A stretch of 64,000 nucleotides of DNA, taken from positions 1,675,878,667-1,675,942,666 of the forward strand of contig CM062818.1 in the NCBI GenBank assembly GCA_031772625.1. The letters are read 5' to 3'. How positions within the stretch are numbered: the stretch's first letter is position 1; each line of letters begins with the position of its first letter. Of this stretch, positions 10,236 through 20,678 are shown one piece after another. Below the pieces are notes generated by a model. That model saw only the letters and a list, made by a program, of their open reading frames with translations. It was not told the origin of the DNA and ran no database searches. Source of the stretch: Pinus tabuliformis. Its lineage: Eukaryota > Streptophyta > Pinopsida > Pinales > Pinaceae. Both the position numbers and the translations under genes were made by a program.

Positions 10236-10683
10236 TCTGAGTACATGAGACATAATTCCCCTCAAGATGACATAGTGAGGGGGGTCACAAAAAAAGAAGC
10301 CCTTTTGAACAAGAAATGGCTCTGGATATTTGGATGGATCATCTAAAGGGGACATGCATGTTGTGGGCACTGCAAGTGACTGAAACTGAACCCATCACAT
10401 CTATGGAAATATATATGAGGCTATATCAACATTTATGGAAATATGGGCATGTGGGGGGCTACCTAACAAGCCACCTTCTCATGATGTCTAGAACATCACA
10501 CAAACACCCGAGAATCACTGTGAAAATAATTTGGATCAATGAACCATCAAGTGTATGATTCGGAATCATGCGATAGGGAATTGGTGTTGATCACGTGAGA
10601 AATAACCAATTCCCTTTGCTTGATCCAAGGCACCAAACAAAATTGAAGGTTGGAACCAAGGAACACCACCCTCTAGACCACAT
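10236..10683. other. Unassigned stretch before a Copia LTR
   Basis: A short open frame at 10316-10558 resembles a decayed gag-type sequence (WMDHLKGTCMLWALQ) but is too short and poor to call. Nothing else is recognised. Confidence 0.4.
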
Positions 10684-11183
10684 TGTTGGGTTGTATTATA
10701 TTCCTTCCATGAATAGCCTACATAGTTAGCCGGGGGGTTAGGGGGGGGCGGAGCCCCCCCTTCGTTGCACGAATTGTGCAGTGGGTGGGGTCATAGTAGG
10801 TCTAAGGGGAGTTGGTATTCCCCCTCTACGGAATCTAGGGCAACACCCTGGGGAAATTCTTTTTGGACCCTATATTAGGTTGGACAGACCTACCAATGGT
10901 TTTGTGCATGGGCTTTTACACATGGTTTTGGACACGATGGTTTTTTGTCCATGGTTTTGGACACGATCGTTTTCAGTCCATGGTCTTGGATGCTTTGGCA
11001 TGTATAAATATGTATTGTAACATTACAAGGAATATAATGAAAAATCAAACTGGTAGTCCCGGTTTTGGGATCTAGGGAAAAATATCTGTGTATATGTGTT
11101 TTATGTGTTATGCTCTCACATTGTTTATTTTCTATTGTTAGAATTCATATACAGGTAACTTTTTTATGATGTTAAAACCTACA
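10684..11183 (+). mobile_element. Copia-type 5' LTR, 500 bp
   Basis: The LTR starts TGTTGGG, ends CCTACA, and a primer binding site follows three bases later. Its U3 has two 29-bp tandem repeats beginning CATGGTTTTGGACACGAT (10921-10978) plus a partial third, then TATAAATA at 11003-11010. A G-rich inverted repeat (GGGGGGGCGGAGCCCCCCC) lies at about 10742-10760. The 3' partner LTR is not in the window. Confidence 0.85.
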
Positions 11184-11185
11184 TT

Positions 11186-11197
11186 TGGTATTAGAGT
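11186..11197 (+). other. Primer binding site (initiator-Met type)
   Basis: TGGTATTAGAGT differs at two of twelve positions from the plant initiator-Met primer site TGGTATCAGAGC. Its place just inside the LTR end supports the LTR call. Confidence 0.8.
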
Positions 11198-11305
11198 TGT
11201 TTTGGCTTCAAGGGTACACCTTTGTTGCTGAGGGGTTTCGCGTGGGCCTGTGGTAGACCCTGTTTAGTGGGAGATTTGCGGGATATATTCTGGTGGTGAA
11301 AGAAG

Positions 11306-12229
11306 ATGACAAGTAGTGGGAAGATAGAGATCGAGAAATTTAATGGTGAGAGTTTTGAGGTATGGAAACTCAATATGGAGGATTTGTTGGTGGATAAATA
11401 TCATTGGATTGTAGTAGATCTAGGTACTAAACCAACTAGAGTGTCAAATGAAGAATGGAAGAAGTTGGATCGGAAGGCTATGAGGACAATACGATTGTGT
11501 GTCTCAGATTTAGTATTGTTGAATGTATCAGGGGAAGCTATAGCAAAGGATTTGCGGGACAAGTTAGGGACTTTGTACCAATCTATGTCTCTGGTGAATA
11601 AGCTATTCCTTCGAAAAAAGCTATATAACCCGAGGATGAAAGATGGAGACTCAGTGAAAAAGCATCCAAATGCATTTAATATTGTGGTAAGTTAGTTTTT
11701 GTCTATTGATATTAAAATTTTAGATGAACGTAAGTGCATTAGTTTGTTGTGTTCTCTACAAGATTCGTGGGATAGTCTGGTTATTTCAATAGGTAGTAAT
11801 GCAACTTCCTTGTAGTTTGATGAAATAGTCTCATCCTTGCTGACGGAGGAGATGAGATGAAAAAATATGGAGAGCCAGAATGGTGATGCCTTGTCTGTAC
11901 AAGGATGGTCCCAGAACATAAGCAAAAATAATTCATCGAGTGGGAGATCTAAATCTAGAGGGAGATCTAAGTCTCCAGGAAAACTTGTAAACGTGGTTGT
12001 TGGAAATGTAGAAAGGAAGGGCACTACAAAAGGGACTGTAAATCTAAAGCTCCTGACAAAGGAAAGGGATCTGATGATGGTCCTTCTGCAGAGGCAAAAA
12101 CCACCTCAGATGAAGGTGGGAATGTGTACTTGGCTTCTTCAAGTACATATGTAGATCATGAGGCACGGTTGATCGAATCAGGTGCATCCTTTCACTTCAC
12201 TCCACATAGAGAGTGGTTTTGCGAATTTT
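11306..12229 (+). pseudogene. Copia gag with zinc knuckle and protease start
   Basis: The first part (11306-11695) reads as the Copia gag/UBN2 type: KFNGESFEVWKLNMEDLL and LGTLYQSMSLVNKLFLRKKLY. The frame is then broken by stops near 11695 and 11814 and a shift near 11980. A zinc knuckle CWKCRKEGHYKRDC is legible near 12000-12040. The protease start reads LIESGASFHFTPHREWFCEF near 12170-12226, with Glu in place of the catalytic Asp. Similarity stops at about 12230, where minus-strand element F sequence begins. Confidence 0.9.
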
Positions 12230-12687
12230 AAAACAATGGACTTCACCATGAATGAAGTCTTTTGATTCCACAACATATTGGTCATGGGTTTTCTACGGAA
12301 GAAGGTGTGCACAATGGTGCATATCATCAAAAGGATAATAAGGGGTGGCCATACCTTCCATGATATCTTCATCATAATGGAAGATGGGGGCACTAGAGGA
12401 AGAGATATCACATGATAAAGAGGATCTACCTCAGTCATATTCCTGAGACACAAGGTTCACATGTGCCTCATCAAACATGCGAGACAAGTGACTAGTATAT
12501 GGGAGATCTACCGTGTTGATACGGAAGTGTTCATCGGAGAAGGTTAAACAAAAATCACATTAGGAGACATCAAGGGAGTCCCAATACATTGATATCATGT
12601 ATGGTGATAGGTATAGAATAAGAGAATTACTATGTGTCATCTCGACATTCGCGGGAGGGTTCTCAATGGGTGGTTGACATACCTCCT
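12230..12687 (-). pseudogene. Element F, left part: linker after protease of an old Ty3 element
   Basis: Read on the minus strand this gives NPPANVEMTHSNSL, DEHFRINTVDLPYTSHLS and DEDIMEGMATPYYP with scattered stops. It continues the element F frame region at 25539-27250, from which it is separated only by element B. It joins the Copia gag at about 12230 by truncation. Coding resemblance is moderate; the continuity rests on the clean target duplication of B. Confidence 0.6.
12683..12687. repeat. Target site duplication of element B, left copy (CTCCT)
   Basis: CTCCT directly precedes the 5' LTR and is repeated directly after the 3' LTR at 25534-25538. A 5-bp duplication is the usual size for Ty3 integrase. 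Confidence 0.95.
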
Positions 12688-14037
12688 TGTTGGGACTCAC
12701 AATTGACCTATTTCTGACCTTATCTTTTGCCGTATAATTACCCTTTTGCAGTCATAAGTTGAAAGCTTTTATTTTATAATGACATATTAACCCCAAGGTA
12801 TGAAGTAACCTTCCGCATGTCTATGTTTAATTGTTTATTTCATATTCGTGAATATCTTTATACTTATCCTTGGAAACGCTGACTAAATTGTCAAATAATT
12901 GTCTTAAGCTTGCGGGAGTTATAATGAATAGTTGCTGTAACACTAAAAACAACAACTACGTAGTTGCTGCAACACCAGAAACAACAACTACGCAGTTGCT
13001 GCAACACCAGAAACATCAACTACGCAGTTGCTGCAACACCAGCAACAGCAATTACCTAAAGCAAGCTATTTTGTAACAACCACGAATAACAGATGGCAGC
13101 TATCTAGAGAATTGTGACGTGGCATAATCAAGCGGAAGTCTAAAGAAAGAAGAACACAGTCAGCACGAATAGCATGGGGAAATGGCGAAGGAATATGAAG
13201 ATCCCGAGAAGACAGTCAAGGTCAGTTACCCGCCGTGTAACAGCTAAAGCTCAAGAAAAGAATGTATTATCATACTGTTGTAACAACACTCTGAATTGTT
13301 TATTTTTGACAAGATGGGTTAACTGAATAGGCTGTAATACTCTATTGTAATAGATGTCTCCTCTATAAAGAGGAGACATCTACATGAAACGGGAGTTAGT
13401 CAGTGTCTATGGTCAGTCTGTAATCGAGATTCTGAGAACATCAGCAAGTCTGAACTCTATTGTATTTAATCTTTTTGGCAGATGAATATAAAACTGTTTT
13501 GAGCACTTAATCCCGTCTTCGTTTTCCTGGGGAATCTTGTGAGAGGGACTGGGCCCACCTTCCTCACAAGATTCACCCATTTACTTTCCTGTCAAGTGTG
13601 TAAGTGTGCAGTAATTTCTTTTTGGTACTCTATTTGGATTTGATAGCATTACCTCTGGTATTCTTTGTTTTACTAGTACTCTGTTTCATTGATCTTTGAG
13701 TTTGTTTCTCACCGGTGAATGAGAGTGCAGTGTGCATCAGTAATTCTGATTACAGTGGCAGGTGCTGAACGTCCCCATCTGGAGGATAAGGTCCTGATCC
13801 TCTGCCAACAGAGCGTCCATTATTTTGCTTTCCAGATTCGTAGTTTTGATTAATTGCTTTCATTTTAACAAGTAGTGTAATGACATAGCGTAAGAATTAC
13901 GTATACTATAGCTTTCGATGCTTTTAGACTTTAAGTACATACAGTACGCAGTGCCTTTGAAATAAAAAGACTTTCCCTGGTCGACAATTAATGTGGTACT
14001 TGAATGTTTAATTCATAAACAATTCAACTAGCCAACA
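12688..14037 (+). mobile_element. Element B 5' LTR, 1350 bp
   Basis: The LTR carries three copies of a 32-bp repeat with the core CAGTTGCTGCAACACCAG (about 12940-13045); the 3' LTR has one. TATAAA at 13364-13369 sits exactly in the loop of a perfect 13-bp inverted repeat (13351-13363 and 13370-13382). A 12-bp stem, GAATCTTGTGAG with CTCACAAGATTC (13532-13543 and 13563-13574), encloses GGGCCCA. AATATAAAA near 13486 could be the poly(A) signal, since no AATAAA is near. Confidence 0.96.
13351..13382 (+). promoter_or_regulatory. TATA box inside a 13-bp perfect palindrome
   Basis: The arms TAGATGTCTCCTC and its reverse complement flank TATAAA with no mismatch. The structure is also intact in the 3' LTR (24847-24878). 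It is the likely core promoter; the symmetrical arms may be a protein site or, in the 3' LTR copy, an RNA hairpin near the end of the transcript. Confidence 0.85.
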
Positions 14038-14040
14038 TTT

Positions 14041-14058
14041 TGGCGCCGTTGCCGGGGA
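14041..14058 (+). other. Primer binding site complementary to tRNA-Asp
   Basis: TGGCGCCGTTGCCGGGGA lies three bases after the 5' LTR. It is the complement of the 3' end of plant tRNA-Asp (CCCCGGCAACGGCGCCA), the primer type I associate with Athila-like elements. Confidence 0.93.
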
Positions 14059-14114
14059 AGGCAACTAAAGAATCCTAAAAGCATTAATGGTTTCTTTGTG
14101 AAAATAACAGGTGT

Positions 14115-16759
14115 ATGAGAGGACGCAAGAAACCTAATTTTACAGGCAGCAAAGGAGGAAGGAAGACTTACATCGACGAAATCATCTCTAAGGCCGAAGC
14201 ATCACAGAGGACGAGTTCCCGGAGACCCCAGATCCAATACTCCTCACAAACAGACCAGCAGACGGAGGAAGTGATAGGACCTGAGAGGAAGCTGGAAGCA
14301 CCAGAGTACACCGAGGAACCGGAAGAGGAACCTGAAGAAACAGAATACACAGAAGACAAAGCAAGTGATTCAGGGAAAATACCGATGGAGGATAACAGAA
14401 CAGAAGGGAGAGGGGAAAACTCGCTCTCTACCCTGGAATTCCCTATTGGGGAACTTCCGAGAGGAACGACCCCCATGAAAAATATTCCACTCTCGGCATT
14501 ACCCAATTTCCATGGGTTTTCCTCCGAAGATCCGGACGAATTCCTCTTCAAATTCGACATACTGTGTAGAAGCTATGATTACATAAGTCCTAATCAGAAG
14601 CTGAAATTGTTTCCAGCAACACTAAAAGGGAACACATTGAGGTGGTTTATGAGCTTGTTGGAGCTCAGGCAATCACCACCTGGGACCAAATAAAAGAGGG
14701 ATTTCTGGCTAAGTATCAAGACTACTGTCGGACAAGAGAAAGAAAGGAAGAATTGTTTAAAATGGTCCAGAAAGAGGACGAGAATTTAGAAAATTTCGTG
14801 GAAAGATTACAGTATAATCTGCAACGGTCTGATCATCCTAATATGAGCAAAGATATTTTGAAGACCATACTGCTAAAAGGGGTAAGAGATGATTGCCTGG
14901 ACATGCTGAACATGCTTGGAAAAGGGGACATTTCTAAAGAACCCCTTGATGAAATTATTAAGCTCTGTATACGGTGTTCAAGGGGAGCGGCAGGCAGATC
15001 GAAAGGCAGAGATAATGTGTATTCAAGGGTTCAAAGGTCAGCCAGTGGAGGAGCAACAAGAGCGGAGATAGGTAACTTATTAGAAGAATTTAAAACTAAA
15101 ATGCTAAGTTCTTTTGCTTCACAGATTGACGCTCTGCAGGTCAAGAAGAAACAGGCAGAAGTAGAAGCTGCTCTGGCAATTTTCTGTTCAAAATGCAGAG
15201 AGAAACATCCACTTAGAGAATGCCCACTGGATAGGATGCCTATATGCACAATCTGCGAGAAGGATCATGAAACACAGCAATGCCCCTCTTTGCCTGGAAT
15301 CAAAGCAGCACTGCAAACAACTGAAGAAGAAGCTGAAGCGGTGTATCTAATGACTCAGAGGAGGCAATGGCCGCAAAGACAAGGTACGAGCTCTAATACA
15401 ACATTCAATCGTTGGAATAATAGTTCTCCTTTTTACCCACCCATGAATCAAATGCAATACCCACCCTTCAACACAATGAACTTTCCACTTATGCAGCAAC
15501 CTTTTCCTGACCCTACTATGTGCAATCCTTGGGCCCCCCAGCAACCATACTTTAATCAATGGAACCCAAACTGGGCAGCCCAACAGATACCTTTTCCTCA
15601 ACAACAACAATCTCTTTCCTTACCACCTAATAATCCTCCGAATAATCAGGCAATGAGACCACAGCTGCCTGTACAACCTAACCGTAATCCGAATAATAAG
15701 GCCTTGCAAGTTATTGACATTCAGAGTCAGTCTATTCCTCCCCTGCAATGTAATGACATCCATCTCTGCTCAGGGAGAATAGTTGAACCTATTATAGATG
15801 ATATCACGGACTCTGACAAAGAAGAGACTAGAAAAGAGAAACCAGCTAACCATAATACTGAAACAGTAGAAACAGCACCTAACAATAATGACCAAACGGT
15901 AGGCCCACCATTCCCTGAAAGACTAACTCTCACTAAAGTACCTGAACAGCCTACCTTCAATCTGTTAGGAGAGTTACAGAACTTGTATGTCAAAATCCCA
16001 TTATTGCAAGCACTAAGGGATGTTCCTATATACGCAAGAACCATTAGAGACATCTGTGTAAAGAAACCTGGAAGGAAGGCTAAAGACCCCCTCACAGTTC
16101 ATGTGATGGGGGAATTAACTGCCTTAATGACTGAAAAAGATTATCCTGTCAAGTACGGTGACCCTGGTCACCCTACAGTAACAGTCCAGGTCGGAAAAAC
16201 CTTTATCTCTAAAGTCTTAGTAGACTTAGGAGCTGCAATAAACATCATGACTCTCGAAACAACTCAATTGCTCCAACTGAAAAATTTTATCAGGGAAACT
16301 CCTACTATCTTAGAACTAGCTGACCGTTCTACGATCAAACTTGAAGGGGTCATTGAAGACCTTATAATCTCTGTAGAATCCTGGAACTACCCGGTTGACT
16401 TTGTGGTCTTACAAACCAAAACAAAGTTAGGGGGTCATCCGTTGATTCTAGGGAGACCTTGGTTGGCTACAGCAGATGCTTTCATCAGCTGTAGATCTGG
16501 ATCAATGACCATCTCCAATGGACAAGAAACTAAACAACTGACCCTCTATCCCCATGCCACTCCCATGATTAACAGTGATAATTCTATATGGGTAGACTAT
16601 GAGGATGAGGAAACCCAACCAATATTAACTATTGGACAAGCTTTGACCTTTAAAGATTCCACCGAAGATGAGCTAATTAGCAGTTTTATTTCTGAACCCT
16701 CTTCGGTTAACCCAGAAACATCTAATCACTTCGCTGCAATCCTAGAACCGGAATCCTAG
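14115..16759 (+). pseudogene. Element B gag-protease
   Basis: Gag forms the particle and binds RNA; the protease matures it. The first frame (14115-14693) holds an acidic N-terminus and the gag core NFHGFSSEDPDEFLFKFD to LKGNTLRWFMSL. A one-base shift near 14655 moves the rest into the frame of pol: ITTWDQIKEGFLAKYQDYC and LKGVRDDCLDMLNMLGKGDI. Two compact zinc knuckles, both CX2CX3HX4C, read CSKCREKHPLREC and CTICEKDHETQQC near 15185-15285. A Gln/Pro/Asn-rich linker precedes the protease, whose active site is D-L-G (16223-16231) instead of D-S/T-G. The frame ends at TAG 16757-16759, and pol continues in the same frame. ATG 14115 is the first after the primer site. Confidence 0.92.
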
Positions 16760-19660
16760 CAGAATATGAATGATGAAAACTTATGCCAAACAACACTAGG
16801 TAACTCTTCCCAGAGCACAACAGTTGAAATTGAGCCTGGTAAAACGCTGAATATAAATCCTGATTTGACTGAGGATGAAAAACAGAAAGTAATAAAGTTA
16901 CTCCAAGCAAACAAAGAGGCATTCGCATGGGACTACACAGACATGAAAGGAATCTCCCCTGAATTATGTACACATCGTATATACATTAAGGAGGGATCCC
17001 AACCAGTCTGCCAACCCCAACGAAGAATGAACCCTAACCTCAGAGAAATTGTGAAGGAGGAACTCCAAAAACTCCTAAATGCAGGATTCATATACCCAAT
17101 ATCTGACAGCGAGTGGGTTTCTCCAGTCGTAATTGTACCAAAAAAGAATGGCAAATGGCGAGTATGTGTAGACTATAGATCATTAAATAAAGCAACGCAA
17201 AAAGATCATTTCCCTTTACCTTTTATTGATCAAGTATTGGATAATTTAGCAGGTAAGAAATTCTTCTCGTTCTTAGATGGGTTTAGTGGATACAACCAAA
17301 TCAGGATTGCACCCCAGGATCAGGACAAAACCACATTTACCAGCCCATGGGGAACCTTTGCCTACAGAGTACTACCATTTGGGTTGTGTAATGCTCCAGC
17401 GACATTTCAGAGAGCGGTGATAGGAATCTTTTCTGATATGTTAAACGATTCATTAGAAATATTCATGGACGGCTTTACTCCTTATGGAGTGACCTTTGAA
17501 GATGCCCTCCAAAACCTTGAAAAAGTACTCAAGAGGTGTATTGAAGCACACCTCGCTTTGAGCACTGAAAAGTGTCACATGATGATGAACCAGGGCATTG
17601 TATTAGGTCATTTCATTTCATTTTTAGGAATCCAAGTCGACCCAGCTAAGATTCAGGTGATTCAGAACCTTCCTATCCCCAAAACACAAACAGAGGTGAG
17701 AAGTTTTTTAGGACATGTCGGTTATTACAGAAGATTTATTAAAGATTTTTCTAAAATAGCCTCCCCTTTGTTTGTGTTATTAATGAAAAATGCTGAATTC
17801 AAGTGGACTGATGACTGTGAGACTGCATTCAATAAACTTAAGCATCAGTTGTCCACAGCTCCTATTTTGAGAGGACCCGATTGGGCATTACCCTTTCACA
17901 TTTCCTCTGACGCCTCAGACACGGCAATTGGAGCTGTCCTGGGTCAGGAAGAAAACAATCTCCCCTATGCTATCTATTTCATTAGCAAAAACATGACACC
18001 AGCTGAGTTAAATTATACAGTAACTGAGAAAGAATTTTTAGCAGTTATTTATGCTATTAATAAATTTCGGCATTATATTACTGGCTATACTACCTTTGTG
18101 CATACAGACCACTCGGCCATCAAGTATTTAATGAATAAATCAATTACTAATGCTCGAGTCACCAGGTGGTTATTACTATTACAGGAATTTGATATCACAA
18201 TCGTAGATAGGCCAGGAAAAGAAAACGTAGTTGCTGATTTTCTTTCTCGTTTAAAAACCAATGAAAATGTTCCAGTAGATGATTCTTTTCCTGATGAGTA
18301 TCTATTTGCAGTATCTGCTCACTCACCTTGGTATGCAGACATTGCCAATTATTTAGTTGCAGGAAAATTGCCATCACACCTATCACACAGAGAAAGAAGA
18401 AAGATCATCCAGCAAAGTGCTAGGTACAGCTGGATAAGCGGGTGTCTGTTCCATACAGGGATAGATCAAGAAATCAGGAGATGCGTTGGGGAAGATGAGA
18501 TTTATGACATATTGAAAGCTTGTCACGATGGTCCTTGTGGAGGACAATTTGCAGATAAAAGAACAGCTCACAAGGTACTTAGAATGGGATATTACTGGCC
18601 ATCACTTTTTAAAGACGCAAAAAAATATGTGAAGGCTTGTGACAGCTGCCAAAGAATGGGCCAGCCCAACCATAGGGATGAAATGCCACTCAACCCTCAG
18701 GTAACTCTCGAACCCTTTGAGAAATGTGCATTAGATTTTGTAGGTCCCATTAATCCTCCATCCAATCAAAGAGTTTACATTTTAGTATGCACAGATTACA
18801 TGACTAAATGGGTAGAGGCCAAAGCACTTATCAAAGCTAATGAACAAGCAGTGTTAACATTCCTATTTGAAGAAATCTTTGTTAGATTTGGACTACCCAG
18901 AGAATTAGTCACTGATGGAGGACCTCCTTTCAATTCTCACGGTTTCAAAGATACGCTTCAGAAATATCATATCAAGCATAAGATGACCACACCTTACTAC
19001 CCCCAAGAAAATGGGCAGGTGGAAAGCACAAACAAGGTCATAGAAGCTATCTTAACAAAAACAATAAAGGAGAATAGAAGGGACTGGTTTCAGCGGTTGC
19101 CCGAAGCTCTTTGGGCCTACAGAACCACCTGGAGAAACACAACAGGATTTTCACCCTATGAATTGGTTTTTGGAAAGAATGCTATTTTTCCTGTAGAATT
19201 TGAAATTAAAACCTTAAGAACTGCCTTAGCTGTTAACCTAGATTTAACTGATGCACAGACAGCCAGGTTGCAACAGTTGTAGGAATTGGACGAGAAAAGA
19301 CTGGATGCCGTCCACCAAACAACTATGATATATCAACAAAGGAGCAGATGGCATGACAGAACCATTAAGCAAAAGCAGTTCCAGAAAGGTAACTGGGCTC
19401 TTCTTTGCGACTCACGTTTTGAGAACTTTCAAGGGAAGCTGAGAACAAGATGGCTGGGACCGTATGAAGTGGATACTGTTTTCCCAAATGGAACAGTTAG
19501 ACTAGTAACAATCGATGGAAGCAGAACACCACTGTTGGTGAATGGCTACCGACTTCGGTTGTATCAGTGGTCGGTTTCCAAAGAGAACTTTAAAGCTACT
19601 TGCATGGCAATAAAACAGTATTCTTTTCCAGGGGAACTTGCCGTCCCTCAAAACACTTGA
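16760..19660 (+). pseudogene. Element B pol (RT, RNase H, integrase)
   Basis: The reading frame is the same as for the protease, with the first Met at 16778. RT motifs run in order: DSEWVSPVVIVPKKNGKWR, DYRSLNKAT, FSFLDGFSGYNQI and LPFGLCNAPATFQ. The catalytic box reads FMDG (17462-17473) where element A has YMDD, so the second Asp is lost. RNase H shows SDAS, TEKEF, HTDHSAIKYL and ADFLSRL. In integrase the second zinc His is Gln (GGQF, 18545-18547), while the C-C pair (CDSCQ) and D, D, E (LDFVGP, VTDGGPPF, ENGQVES) are kept. TAG at 19280-19282 interrupts the frame and the C-terminal part resumes in phase to 19660 (FENFQGKLRTRWLGPYEVD). Confidence 0.95.
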
Positions 19661-20678
19661 ATTTCTATTATTTATGTAATTATTAGGATTAGAATTTCTT
19701 TTTTAGGAACTAATAAATCCTGCCAAGGATTGCAATATTATATTTCCAGATTTTGCAGATGTAGCATGGAGAGTAGCTGAGAGCAAAGGCTTCAAAAAGA
19801 ATTCCTGTTGCTGCAACACCATTTCCTGTTGCTGTAACACCATTTCCTGTTGCTGTAACACCATTTCCTGTTGCTGCAACACCATTTCCTGTTGCTGCAA
19901 CACCATTTCCTGTTGCTGCAACACCGTTTCCTGTTGCTGCAACACCATTTCCTGTTGCTGCAACACCATTTCCTGTTGCTGCAACACCATTTCCAGTTGC
20001 TGCAATACCACTTCCTGTGGCTGCAACACCATGTGCTGTGGCATTTTCCCCGTTGCTACAACACCACTTCCCGTTGTCCCAACATTATTCCTGTTGCTGT
20101 AACACTAGTTCCATTATTCCAGCACATTCCCCGTCTTACAAACGTTTCCCCCTAATCCCGGTTGCCCAACGGTAATTCTCTGTGGCTGCAACACCAATCT
20201 CGGTGCCACGACAGTGCTTCCTGATCCGAAATATCCTTTCCACACGAAACATATCACCTTTCGTGATGATTACAGAACCTCACCGTCACTTCCCGTCATT
20301 ATCATATTCCCGTGCTTTCAGATCCGCGGTAATGATTATAATTTGACAGCAGACGAGAAAAGACTTTTTGACGCAGTGATCCAAAAAGGTAAAGGACGAA
20401 GGTACGCATGTTTATGAATAAGAATTAAATAATAGATAAGCGGAAAAAGGGTGATAGGTCCATCAAATGATTGCATTCCCCAATCATATCATTCACACGT
20501 AGGAAAGGGGGGGGGTTACCAAAGCAATTTCCATAATGGATAACCACGCCAACCACTGCCACCCTTAATTCTCCCGGTTGTATGTAAAAACTACAGCATG
20601 TTACCATTTGTGATGTATACTCTGAGTTAAAATCGGTAGCTCGGCTCAGAATTCTGAAGATTTACCGAAACAACAGCC
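19661..20678 (+). other. Element B spacer between pol and ORF3
   Basis: About 1 kb without a credible gene. Its main content is the CCTGTTGCTGCAACACCATTT minisatellite (19800-20050) and degenerate copies to about 20215. The corresponding spacer in element A is 2 kb. No clear promoter or splice signal is recognisable. Confidence 0.7.
19800..20215 (+). repeat. 21-bp minisatellite with GTTGCTGCAACACCA core
   Basis: About eleven tandem 21-bp units (19803-20035) read CCTGTTGCTGCAACACCATTT with few changes, then looser copies extend to about 20215. GTTGC-T-GCAAC is a short palindrome. The same core is in the 32-bp LTR repeat of this element. Open frames of MVLQQQE type on the minus strand are products of the repeat. 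Confidence 0.93.

Noticed and set aside
19800..20050. Possible CRISPR-like array
   Set aside because: The units are contiguous with no unique spacers, and the setting is a plant retrotransposon.
19703..20155. Repetitive open frames (MVLQQQE and FLLLQHH types)
   Set aside because: They are translations of the 21-bp minisatellite, which stays open on both strands by its period.
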